The translations under genes and the position numbers were made by a program. DNA of 6,900 nucleotides from Pseudomonadota bacterium (GTDB lineage: Bacteria; Pseudomonadota; Gammaproteobacteria; Burkholderiales; Burkholderiaceae_C): assembly GCA_023422975.1 (NCBI GenBank), contig JAFAGF010000184.1, positions 1-6,900 of the forward strand. The letters run 5' to 3'. This document shows, piece by piece, positions 1 through 5,861 of the stretch. A model generated the notes under the pieces. That model was not told the DNA's origin, did not search any database, and worked only from the letters and a program-made list of their open reading frames with translations. How positions within the stretch are numbered: the stretch's first letter is position 1; every line of letters begins with the position of its first letter.

Positions 1-1475
1 TTTTGCTGGGTGGTGGTGTCCATTTGCGTAATGGCTTCACCGATTTGGCTGACGCCCTGGCTTTGCTCATTGCTGGCTGCGCTGATTTCGCCCACCAGGT
101 CGGTTACGCGGCGGATGGAGCTGACCACTTCCGTCATGGTGTGGCCTGCACGGTCCACCAAGGCAGTGCCTGCGGTGATGCTGTCTACGCTGTTGTTGAT
201 CAGCAGCTTGATTTCTTTGGCGGCCTCTGCACTGCGCTGTGCCAAGGTGCGCACTTCGCCAGCCACCACGGCAAAGCCACGGCCTTGCTCACCGGCGCGG
301 GCGGCTTCCACGGCCGCGTTCAGCGCCAAGATATTGGTCTGAAAGGCGATGGAGTCAATCACGCCGATGATGTCGGCAATCTTGCGGCTGCTTTCTGTGA
401 TGCCGCGCATATTGCTCACCACTTCACCGACGACTTCACCCCCTTGCGCGGCCACTTGCGACGCACCCAGCGCCAGCTGGTTGGCTTGCAAGGCGCTGTC
501 CGCGTTTTGGCGCACGGTGGACGATAACTGCTCCATCGACGCAGCCGTCTGCTGCAACGCACTGGCTTGCTCTTCGGTGCGGGATGACAAGTCGGTGGTG
601 CCGCTGGAGATTTCTTCGCTGGCAATGGCGACAGACTCGGCGTTGTGGCGCACATGCTGCACGACGCTGTCGAGATTGCTGCGCATTTGCTCCAGTGCGG
701 CCATCAGCAGCCCCATTTCATCTTGGCCTGCGGGTGGAATGGCGTGGGTCAGGTCGCCATTGGCAATCTGGCTGGCCGCTTGTACGGCTTGCTGCGCAGG
801 GCGTGCCACAGAGCGGGTAACCAGCACGGCAAACAAGGCGGACAGCAGCGCACTGATGCCCATGCCCGCGATGACCCACCACTGTGCAGAGCTGCGCACG
901 GCGTCACCTTGCAGGCTCAGTGCATGGGCATCGCTTTGGGTCATGGCTGCGAGCTTGCCCACGGTTTCTGCCAGCGCGGCAAAGCTGGGTTCGGCTTCTT
1001 CGGTATAGAGGCGCTGCAGCTGTTGCAAGCTGGCGTCATCGCTGACGCTGTTTTGGTGCAAGTCCATAGCGGCTTGTACAAACTTGCGGTGCATGCCCAG
1101 GTAGGTGTCACGGTGCTGCAAATAGCTGCGCATGAGCTGTTGCTCTTGGGCAGAGTGGGGCAGTGCTTCGTAATTTTTTTCAGACTGCGCAATAGCGCTC
1201 AACACCCCTTGTGCTTGCTGCACCAGTGCTTGTGCGGTGCTGCTGGTTTGCGCGGGCAGCAAATGGCTCTCCAGCCGCCGGAAGCGGTTCCATTGCGAGC
1301 GGATGTTGCCCGCTTCTGCCACGCTGGGCAGGGCGCTGTTGCCCAAGGTTTGCATGGCAATGTGCATGCGTTCGAGTTGTGCCAAGGCAATGCCGCCCAG
1401 GCCGAGGGTGAGAACCAGAAGCAGCGCAAAGGCGCAGCCCAGTTTGGTGCCAATTTTGAGATCTTTAACGCGCAT
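1..1475 (-). CDS. Methyl-accepting chemotaxis protein (MCP1), C-terminus off the left edge
   Basis: Inner-membrane chemoreceptor that passes a periplasmic signal to CheA/CheW. The minus strand is open from the ATG at 1475 to base 1, giving 491 codons without a stop. In order: short cytoplasmic start ([13 protein letters not shown]), TM1 about residues 11-30, an all-helical periplasmic domain about 31-198 that looks like a 4HB_MCP sensor, TM2 about 199-220 starting at W199-W200, HAMP about 220-272, then the methylation helices and the signalling hairpin. The hairpin tip is near-perfect: [19 protein letters not shown] from about residue 377, then [14 protein letters not shown] to residue 409. 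The last residues seen ([12 protein letters not shown]) are the usual approach to the C-terminus, so only some tens of residues should be missing. A GGGA about 10 bases upstream is a weak ribosome site; the nearest upstream ATG (1485) is out of frame. Ligand unknown. It is divergent from phoX, 244 bp away. Confidence 0.95.
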   Translation of the reverse strand, partial: MRVKDLKIGTKLGCAFALLLVLTLGLGGIALAQLERMHIAMQTLGNSALPSVAEAGNIRSQWNRFRRLESHLLPAQTSSTAQALVQQAQGVLSAIAQSEKNYEALPHSAQEQQLMRSYLQHRDTYLGMHRKFVQAAMDLHQNSVSDDASLQQLQRLYTEEAEPSFAALAETVGKLAAMTQSDAHALSLQGDAVRSSAQWWVIAGMGISALLSALFAVLVTRSVARPAQQAVQAASQIANGDLTHAIPPAGQDEMGLLMAALEQMRSNLDSVVQHVRHNAESVAIASEEISSGTTDLSSRTEEQASALQQTAASMEQLSSTVRQNADSALQANQLALGASQVAAQGGEVVGEVVSNMRGITESSRKIADIIGVIDSIAFQTNILALNAAVEAARAGEQGRGFAVVAGEVRTLAQRSAEAAKEIKLLINNSVDSITAGTALVDRAGHTMTEVVSSIRRVTDLVGEISAASNEQSQGVSQIGEAITQMDTTTQQ

Positions 1476-1549
1476 GAAAGTGCATCCCGTTGTAGGTGTG
1501 TGCCGGCTTATTGGGTGAATGCCAGCGATACAGATTTTTTCATTTTTTC

Positions 1550-1566
1550 AAACTGCATGGCAGTTT
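1550..1566. promoter_or_regulatory. 17-bp perfect palindrome, candidate operator
   Basis: Two 7-base arms, AAACTGC and GCAGTTT, flank a central ATG. The site lies 75 bases upstream of the MCP1 start codon and about 150 bases upstream of phoX, in non-coding DNA, beside a T-rich stretch (1534-1548). The size and symmetry fit a site for a dimeric regulator. I cannot name the regulator, and no convincing promoter elements could be placed around it. Confidence 0.4.
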
Positions 1567-1625
1567 CGTGGACAGCGCAAAGTTCAGGTAATGGTTGCGT
1601 GAGTTGCTGGGGTATGGTGTGCAGA

Positions 1626-1676
1626 GCGTCATGCAAATGACACGATTTTTTCATGGGCCTGTCATGGAGCTTGCGG
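1626..1676 (+). promoter_or_regulatory. Pho-box-like array (putative PhoB sites) upstream of phoX
   Basis: PhoB binds direct repeats of a 7-mer close to CTGTCAT spaced by 4 bases (11-bp pitch). Here CTGTCAT at 1659-1665 is an exact match, preceded exactly 11 bases earlier by TTTTCAT (1648-1654, 5 of 7). Continuing in the same register, ATGACAC (1637-1643) is a weak unit, GCGTCAT (1626-1632) matches 5 of 7, and downstream CTTGCGG (1670-1676) is weak. The array ends 43 bases before the phoX start codon, a suitable position for an activator replacing a -35 element. No clear -10 hexamer follows; TTTTAT at 1697-1702 is a poor candidate. The pairing with a phosphatase gene is the strongest support. 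Confidence 0.6.
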
Positions 1677-1719
1677 ACACTGCGCACGCATTGATCTTTT
1701 ATTTGAAGAAAGCCAACCC

Positions 1720-3681
1720 ATGATGAATAGCCAGACTGTTGCTTTGGACAGCGAAGACCTGCCAACCAATCTGAGTAGCAATCCAGAGTTTCAGACCGTG
1801 GTGGTCAGTGCTGTGTCACGCCGTGGTTTTTTGCGCAGCGGTACAGGTTTGACGGCGGCCATGTTCCTGGGCATGGGTGGAGGTTTGGCGGGGTGTGCCA
1901 CCTCGGGCGGCAATTCCGGCAAGCCTTTGATGGGGTTCAAGGCCATTCCGATTTCTACGGCAGATACGGTGCAGGTAGCTCCTGGCTATAGCGCCAATGT
2001 GCTGGCACCCTGGGGCACGCCGTTGGTGGATGGCGCCTCAGCCTTCAAGGGCGATGGCAGCGAAGATGCTGCGGCGCAGGCCTTGCAAGTGGGTGACAAC
2101 CATGACGGTATCCACTTCTTCCCCATCGATGGTAAGAACCATGAGGGTTTGCTGGTGATGAACCACGAGTACTGCACTGTGGATGAGAAAACCGGTGTCT
2201 ACACCTGGCTGTTTGGCAGCAAGGGGGCGGATGCTCAGAAAAAGTGGAACAAAGACCATGTACACAAATCCATGAATGCGCATGGTGTCTCGGTCATCCA
2301 CATTCAAAAGAATGCCAAGGGGCTGTGGGACATCGTCAAGGGCAGCGTGTACAACCGCCGCATCACCGCGTTTTCTGCGATGGAGATGACCGGCCCTGCT
2401 GCGGGCGATGCACTGTTGCAGACCAAGGGTGATGCTTCGGGTCGCCGTGCACAGGGTACGTTCAACAACTGCGGCAATGGTTTTACCCCCTGGGGCACTT
2501 ACCTGGCGTGTGAAGAAAATTTCAATAACTACTTTGGCAACAGCGCGGGTGAAGACCGCCGCAACGCGGCGCAAAAGCGTTATGGCATCTCGGCCAAGGC
2601 CAGCTTGTTCCAGTGGGAAAAGCACGAAGCACGCTTTGACTATGTGAAAGAGCCCAATGAGTCCAACCGCTTTGGCTGGATTGTGGAAATTGACCCCTTC
2701 AACCCCGGCAGCATTCCGCAAAAGCGGACGGCGCTGGGCCGCTTCAAGCATGAGAACGCGGCGTTTGCGCTGACCAAGGATGGCCGTCCTGTGGTCTACA
2801 TGGGGGATGACCAGGCCAATGACTACATCTACAAATTTGTCTCCAAGCATAAATATGTGCCGGGCGGCAAGACCAGCCACTTGCTGAACGAGGGCGACCT
2901 CTATGTCGCGCGTTTCGATGCAGGCAAGGCCACGGGTGACTTTGCGGGAACCGGTGAATGGCTGTTGCTGGACAAGCAGCGCAACGGCAAGCTCCATACG
3001 GATGCACAGTTTGTCAATCAGGCGGCGGTGCTGGTGCATGCACGCATGGCCGGTGACGTGGTAGGTGCTACCAAAATGGATCGCCCGGAATGGGTGAGTG
3101 TGCACCCCAAGACGGGTGAGGTGTATGTCACGCTGACCAACAACACCAGCCGCACGGTGGCCGATGAGGCCAACCCCCGTCCCAAGAATGTGTACGGCCA
3201 AATTGTGCGCTGGCGCGAAGCCGGTGGCGATGCAGCTGCAACCCAATTTGAGTGGGACATTTTTGTGCTGGCGGGCAACCCCATGGTACACACCGACCGC
3301 AAGAACCTGATGTCAGGTTCGGCCAACATCACAGCAGACAATACCTTCAACAGCCCGGATGGACTGGCATTTGACGCAGAGGGCCGCCTGTGGATTCAGA
3401 CCGACGGCAAGTACAGCAACAAGGGTGACTACGCCGGTCAAGGCAATAACCAGATGCTGTGTGCCGATCCGGTGACCCAAGAAATTCGCCGCTTCTTCGT
3501 GGGCCCCAAGGAATGCGAGGTCACGGGCATTACCTTTACGCCCGACTACAAAACCATGTTTGTCAACATCCAGCACCCCGGCGAAGACGGCGACAGCCAC
3601 TGGCCCGCAGGTGGCAACAGCATTCCACGCTCTGCCACGGTGGTGATTACCAAGGATGACGGTGGCGTGATCGGCTCTTAA
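1720..3681 (+). CDS. phoX: PhoX-family alkaline phosphatase (DUF839), Tat-exported, probable lipoprotein
   Basis: Complete 653-residue protein of the PhoX/DUF839 family, secreted metallophosphatases that use iron and calcium to hydrolyse phosphate monoesters. A twin-arginine signal is plain: SRRGFL at residues 33-38, then a hydrophobic stretch (42-57). It ends in LAGC (56-59), a good lipobox, so the mature protein may begin at a lipidated Cys59 followed by a Gly/Ser-rich linker. Family signatures follow in order: MNHEYC (147-152), NCGNGFTPWGTYLACEEN (250-267; Cys251 is the likely iron-ligand cysteine), HENAAF (344-349), MGDDQANDYIYKF (361-373) and FNSPDGLAF from 543. Length is normal for the family. 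The start is ATG 1720 (or ATG 1723), with a purine-rich GAAGAAAG (1705-1712) as a modest ribosome site. The upstream array suggests PhoB control; a terminator follows, so it is probably transcribed alone. The exact substrate range cannot be read from sequence. Confidence 0.92.
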   Translation: MMNSQTVALDSEDLPTNLSSNPEFQTVVVSAVSRRGFLRSGTGLTAAMFLGMGGGLAGCATSGGNSGKPLMGFKAIPISTADTVQVAPGYSANVLAPWGTPLVDGASAFKGDGSEDAAAQALQVGDNHDGIHFFPIDGKNHEGLLVMNHEYCTVDEKTGVYTWLFGSKGADAQKKWNKDHVHKSMNAHGVSVIHIQKNAKGLWDIVKGSVYNRRITAFSAMEMTGPAAGDALLQTKGDASGRRAQGTFNNCGNGFTPWGTYLACEENFNNYFGNSAGEDRRNAAQKRYGISAKASLFQWEKHEARFDYVKEPNESNRFGWIVEIDPFNPGSIPQKRTALGRFKHENAAFALTKDGRPVVYMGDDQANDYIYKFVSKHKYVPGGKTSHLLNEGDLYVARFDAGKATGDFAGTGEWLLLDKQRNGKLHTDAQFVNQAAVLVHARMAGDVVGATKMDRPEWVSVHPKTGEVYVTLTNNTSRTVADEANPRPKNVYGQIVRWREAGGDAAATQFEWDIFVLAGNPMVHTDRKNLMSGSANITADNTFNSPDGLAFDAEGRLWIQTDGKYSNKGDYAGQGNNQMLCADPVTQEIRRFFVGPKECEVTGITFTPDYKTMFVNIQHPGEDGDSHWPAGGNSIPRSATVVITKDDGGVIGS

Positions 3682-3698
3682 AGCGGACAGCGAGCGAA

Positions 3699-3732
3699 CA
3701 TGTGCGCAGGGCTTGGTTGCGCTGCGCACATG
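3699..3732 (+). other. Hairpin just after phoX
   Basis: Perfect 11-base inverted repeat, CATGTGCGCAG (3699-3709) and CTGCGCACATG (3722-3732), with a 12-base loop. It starts 18 bases after the phoX stop codon and has no T tract, so it is not a terminator by itself. It may protect the 3' end of the mRNA or assist the terminator hairpin that begins two bases later. Confidence 0.6.
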
Positions 3733-3733
3733 G

Positions 3734-3774
3734 CAAAGGCTGCAACGGTGGTGGACGTTGCAGCCTTTGTTTTT
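3734..3774 (+). terminator. Rho-independent terminator of phoX
   Basis: A 14-bp perfect stem (3734-3747 with 3756-3769; core AAAGGCTGCAACG) closes an 8-base loop, GTGGTGGA, and is followed by TTTTT (3770-3774). This is a textbook intrinsic terminator in the phoX direction, 52 bases after the stop codon. On the minus strand the same stem lacks a T tract, so it should act mainly on phoX. Confidence 0.88.
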
Positions 3775-3794
3775 GCAGTCAATCTCAATAAATA

Positions 3795-3847
3795 ATCAAT
3801 AAAAATGGCTGCAGACGCTTATGTATCAAGCGCAGGTAGCTATTGAT
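3795..3847. repeat. Imperfect palindromic intergenic repeat (REP-like), possible cobA terminator
   Basis: Outer arms ATCAATA (3795-3801) and TATTGAT (3841-3847) are exact reverse complements. Inside, GCTGC (3808-3812) pairs with GTAGC (3836-3840) with one wobble, and CGCTT (3816-3820) pairs with AAGCG (3828-3832) around the loop ATGTATC; symmetric 3-base internal loops lie between. From memory this resembles an abundant intergenic element in Comamonadaceae genomes; I could not check copy number. Read on the minus strand it sits 14 bases after the cobA stop and the inner stem is followed by a run of five T (3801-3805 complement), so it could end cobA transcription. Confidence 0.5.
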
Positions 3848-3860
3848 ATTCATTGTTCTG

Positions 3861-4661
3861 TTAGATGGCGGCTTGCAGTGCGGGGCTGGTGTCGGCCTGC
3901 AAGGCCCATGCAGCCACGCCTTGCACCACATCGCCAATCACCAGCACGCTGGGGCTGGCCAGGTGCTGGGTATGCAGCGTGTGTGCCAAATCTTGCAGAC
4001 TGGTGATGGCGTGACGCTGCTGGGGCAGGCTGGCGTGCTGGATGATGGCCGCCGGGGTGTGGGCGGGCAGACCGCCAGCTTGCAGCTCTGCGGTGATGTG
4101 CTCGGCCGAACTAACCCCCATGTAGATCACCAGTGTGAGTTTGGCGGCATGTGCCGTGCTGGCCAGGGCGCGCCAGTCGGTACCGCTGTCACCGGGTTTG
4201 GCATGGCCGGTGATAAACACCACGCCGTGCGCGTGCTCGCGGTGGGTCAGTGGGGCCCCCAGGCAGGTCAGCCCGGCCAGGCCTGCGGTAATGCCATTGA
4301 TGACTTGCACCTCAATGCCTGCGCGGCGCAGGTGTTCCACCTCTTCACCACCACGGCCAAAGATAAAAGGGTCGCCCCCTTTGAGGCGCACCACGCGCTC
4401 GCCGTTGCGCACTTCGGCTTCCATCAGTTTTTCGATGAACGCCTGGGGCGTGCTTTTGCAGCCTCCGCGCTTGCCGACATAAACAATGCGTGCGGTAGGC
4501 GAAGCAAAGCCCACGATCTCTGGCGACACCAGATCGTCCACCAGCAGCACGCTGGCGTTTTGAATGGCTTTGAGCGCTTTGAGGGTGAGCAGCTCAGGGT
4601 CTCCCGGGCCTGCTCCCACCAAGGTGCAGCTGCCTGCGGTGTGTGTGGCGCTGGCGTTCAT
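3861..4661 (-). CDS. cobA: Uroporphyrinogen-III C-methyltransferase (SUMT)
   Basis: Cytoplasmic enzyme that transfers two methyl groups from S-adenosylmethionine to uroporphyrinogen III, giving precorrin-2, the branch point to siroheme and cobalamin. The 266-residue protein has the usual length of a stand-alone SUMT and the family motifs in order: LVGAGPGDPELLTLKA (14-29, SAM-binding loop), DDLVS (42-46), YVGKRGG (61-67), VRLKGGDPFIFGRGGEE (91-107), INGITAGLAG (121-130), PLTHR (137-141) and VVFITGHAKPG from 147. No dehydrogenase/ferrochelatase domain of CysG is attached, so later siroheme steps need other genes. The start at 4661 is chosen because of a perfect AAGGAG seven bases upstream and an ATGA overlap with the upstream gene; longer versions of the frame have a non-homologous N-terminus. 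The gene symbol follows common usage; some genomes call it sumT or part of cysG. Confidence 0.95.
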   Translation of the reverse strand: MNASATHTAGSCTLVGAGPGDPELLTLKALKAIQNASVLLVDDLVSPEIVGFASPTARIVYVGKRGGCKSTPQAFIEKLMEAEVRNGERVVRLKGGDPFIFGRGGEEVEHLRRAGIEVQVINGITAGLAGLTCLGAPLTHREHAHGVVFITGHAKPGDSGTDWRALASTAHAAKLTLVIYMGVSSAEHITAELQAGGLPAHTPAAIIQHASLPQQRHAITSLQDLAHTLHTQHLASPSVLVIGDVVQGVAAWALQADTSPALQAAI

Positions 4662-5605
4662 GCTTGCGCTCCTTGTGTGGCCGGCAATGCGGCCAGTTGG
4701 CGGTGTAAATCGCAAATGACTTGTACCTGCGTGGCTATCGGTGCAGGCAGGGGGCGCTGGCCTTGCAGTACTTCGCGTGTCCAGGCAATCGTGGCGGCCA
4801 TGTCCAGCCCATGGGGCAGCTCTGGCGTGACCGGCAGGGCACCAGTTTCTGCGTGAAGTTCGAGCACTTTGCACCCTTGGATGATGCCGCGCAGTGCGGG
4901 CTGTCGGCGCGGGTCTGCGACCGGTTCGCCCTCCATGCCGCGCAACAGCAAGGCATGGCTGCCAGCCTCTGCATGGGTGTGCTCCATGCTGATGCTGTAT
5001 TCCGGGTGGGTGTAGCAGCCAACCACCAGGCTGTGCGTACCGCTGGCGGCCAGCGGGTTCAGGTGTTTGACCAGACTGTGCGCCGGGTTGCGCAGCCCAA
5101 TGGCGGCGCGGGCATCGAGCAAATCTGCCAGACCGGGCAGCAGCGTGCGTGCGCTGAGGTGTAGCAACTCGCCAGCCTGCGGTGTTTGCAAGGCCTGCGC
5201 GGCGGGGTGGCCCAATTGCTCCAGCACTTGCGCCGCTGTGATCCGCGTACTTTCCGTGGTGCTGCCATGCAGCAGCACAGGCAAACCTTGGCGCACCAAA
5301 AGCAAGGCCAGCAAAGGTGTCAGCACGGGCAAGCGGCGCGCACCGTTGTAGCTGGGCAGCACGATGACGGGCGATGCAGCGTGCGCGGTGCGGGGCAGGC
5401 GTGCATGGACAGCATCCATAAAACCCGCCATCTCTTGTGCGGTTTCACCTTTGATGCGCATGGCCAGGCAAAACGCACCCACTTGCAAAGGCTGGGCGTG
5501 GCCATCCAGTATCCAGCCCAGAAGCTCAAAGGCCTGGGCACGCGTGAGCGCACGGGCACCGTCTTTGCCGCGGCCAATTTCTTTGAGGTATTGCTGGATA
5601 TGCAT
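4658..5605 (-). CDS. ybiB: YbiB family (TrpD2) DNA-binding protein, glycosyltransferase-3 fold
   Basis: A 315-residue homologue of E. coli YbiB, the founder of the TrpD2 family: proteins with the fold of anthranilate phosphoribosyltransferase that bind nucleic acid rather than serving tryptophan synthesis. The N-terminus (YLKEIGRGKDGARALTR from residue 6) and LAMRIKGE (47-54) match what I remember of YbiB, which fixes the start at 5605. The phosphoribosyl-diphosphate loop of true TrpD (GTGGD type) is replaced by LPSYNGARR (83-91), which argues against TrpD activity. Other marks are HGSTTESTRI (113-122), LRNPAHSLVKHLNP (171-184) and HALLLRGMEGEP (217-228). No Shine-Dalgarno is visible upstream, where the leader is very AT-rich, and an in-frame stop 15 bases upstream of the start codon prevents extension. 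It is first in an operon with cobA, whose start overlaps its stop. A link to siroheme synthesis is inferred only from this linkage. Confidence 0.88.
   Translation of the reverse strand: MHIQQYLKEIGRGKDGARALTRAQAFELLGWILDGHAQPLQVGAFCLAMRIKGETAQEMAGFMDAVHARLPRTAHAASPVIVLPSYNGARRLPVLTPLLALLLVRQGLPVLLHGSTTESTRITAAQVLEQLGHPAAQALQTPQAGELLHLSARTLLPGLADLLDARAAIGLRNPAHSLVKHLNPLAASGTHSLVVGCYTHPEYSISMEHTHAEAGSHALLLRGMEGEPVADPRRQPALRGIIQGCKVLELHAETGALPVTPELPHGLDMAATIAWTREVLQGQRPLPAPIATQVQVICDLHRQLAALPATQGAQA
4669..4674 (-). promoter_or_regulatory. Strong ribosome binding site of cobA inside the ybiB 3' end
   Basis: On the minus strand AAGGAG lies seven bases before the cobA ATG. It is within the last codons of ybiB, so ribosomes finishing ybiB end on top of the cobA initiation site. 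This decides the cobA start and supports translational coupling. Confidence 0.85.
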
Positions 5606-5788
5606 GATTAATATGTGAATTTATTATTATTTTCATGGTTTTTATATATTTATTGGATATATGAAAATGCACCCGCGAATGGGTGAGGGAGTAGTTTGTT
5701 AATTAGTGCAAAAACAATCCTTCAAACAAAGAATTAACGATCTATTGCCTTCATTTGCGCAAAAAACCTTCAAGATTTCGCCTTGATG
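5606..5788. promoter_or_regulatory. AT-rich divergent intergenic region between ybiB and MCP2
   Basis: Non-coding stretch that must carry the ybiB promoter (minus) and probably that of MCP2 (plus). Bases 5606-5665 are strikingly rich in A and T, with several TATA-like hexamers on both strands (for example TATATA around 5644-5659), so no single -10 can be chosen. A small inverted repeat, CACCC (5670-5674) and GGGTG (5681-5685) with a 6-base gap, stands out as a GC island and could be an operator. No sigma-28 (flagellar) promoter, FNR box or LexA box was found by eye. Confidence 0.4.
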
Positions 5789-5824
5789 TGCAAAGCCGCT
5801 GTGGTCTACCCCGGCGGCTTTGTA
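5789..5824 (+). other. Hairpin in the leader of MCP2
   Basis: Inverted repeat CAAAGCCGC (5791-5799) and GCGGCTTTG (5814-5822), extended by one wobble and one A-T pair on the outside, with a 14-base loop. No T tract follows on either strand, so it is not a standard terminator. It lies 38 bases before the MCP2 start codon and would be in the 5' untranslated mRNA if the promoter is upstream of it. Confidence 0.45.
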
Positions 5825-5861
5825 GCTTCTTACATTCAGGTTTTGAAAGTTGATGGCAAGC

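Noticed and set aside
1508..1540. Sigma-28 (flagellar) promoter for MCP1
   Set aside because: CCCAATAA on the minus strand matches 6 of 8 bases of the -10 element, but no TAAA-type -35 occurs at the required spacing.
1591..1610. Sigma-54 promoter on the plus strand upstream of phoX
   Set aside because: TGG and TTGC are present but one base too far apart, and the CAC part of the -24 element is missing.
645..1640. Long open frame (331 codons) on the plus strand across MCP1
   Set aside because: It lies antisense to a clear MCP with full domain order; the peptide has no recognisable motif and is the expected shadow of a GC-rich gene with biased codon positions.
2038..3291. 417-codon open frame on the minus strand within phoX
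   Set aside because: Antisense to well-conserved PhoX motifs. Its peptide shows no family features, and the absence of stops follows from codon bias of the real gene.
3843..4856. 337-codon open frame on the plus strand opposite cobA
   Set aside because: Antisense to a SUMT with all expected motifs; the His/Cys/Gly-rich peptide is typical of shadow frames.
4662..4874. Longer N-terminus for CobA starting at 4874
   Set aside because: The added 71 residues are Arg/Pro/Ala-rich shadow of ybiB, and the ATG at 4661 has a perfect AAGGAG seven bases upstream and gives the normal SUMT length.
4658..5605. Anthranilate phosphoribosyltransferase (TrpD) of tryptophan synthesis
   Set aside because: The fold is shared but the phosphoribosyl-diphosphate loop is not of the TrpD type, the N-terminus matches YbiB, and no trp genes are adjacent.
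5668..5687. NtrC site upstream of ybiB-cobA
   Set aside because: TGCACC is followed by TGGGTG, which looks similar, but the half-site spacing is wrong and the second half lacks the terminal GTGCA.
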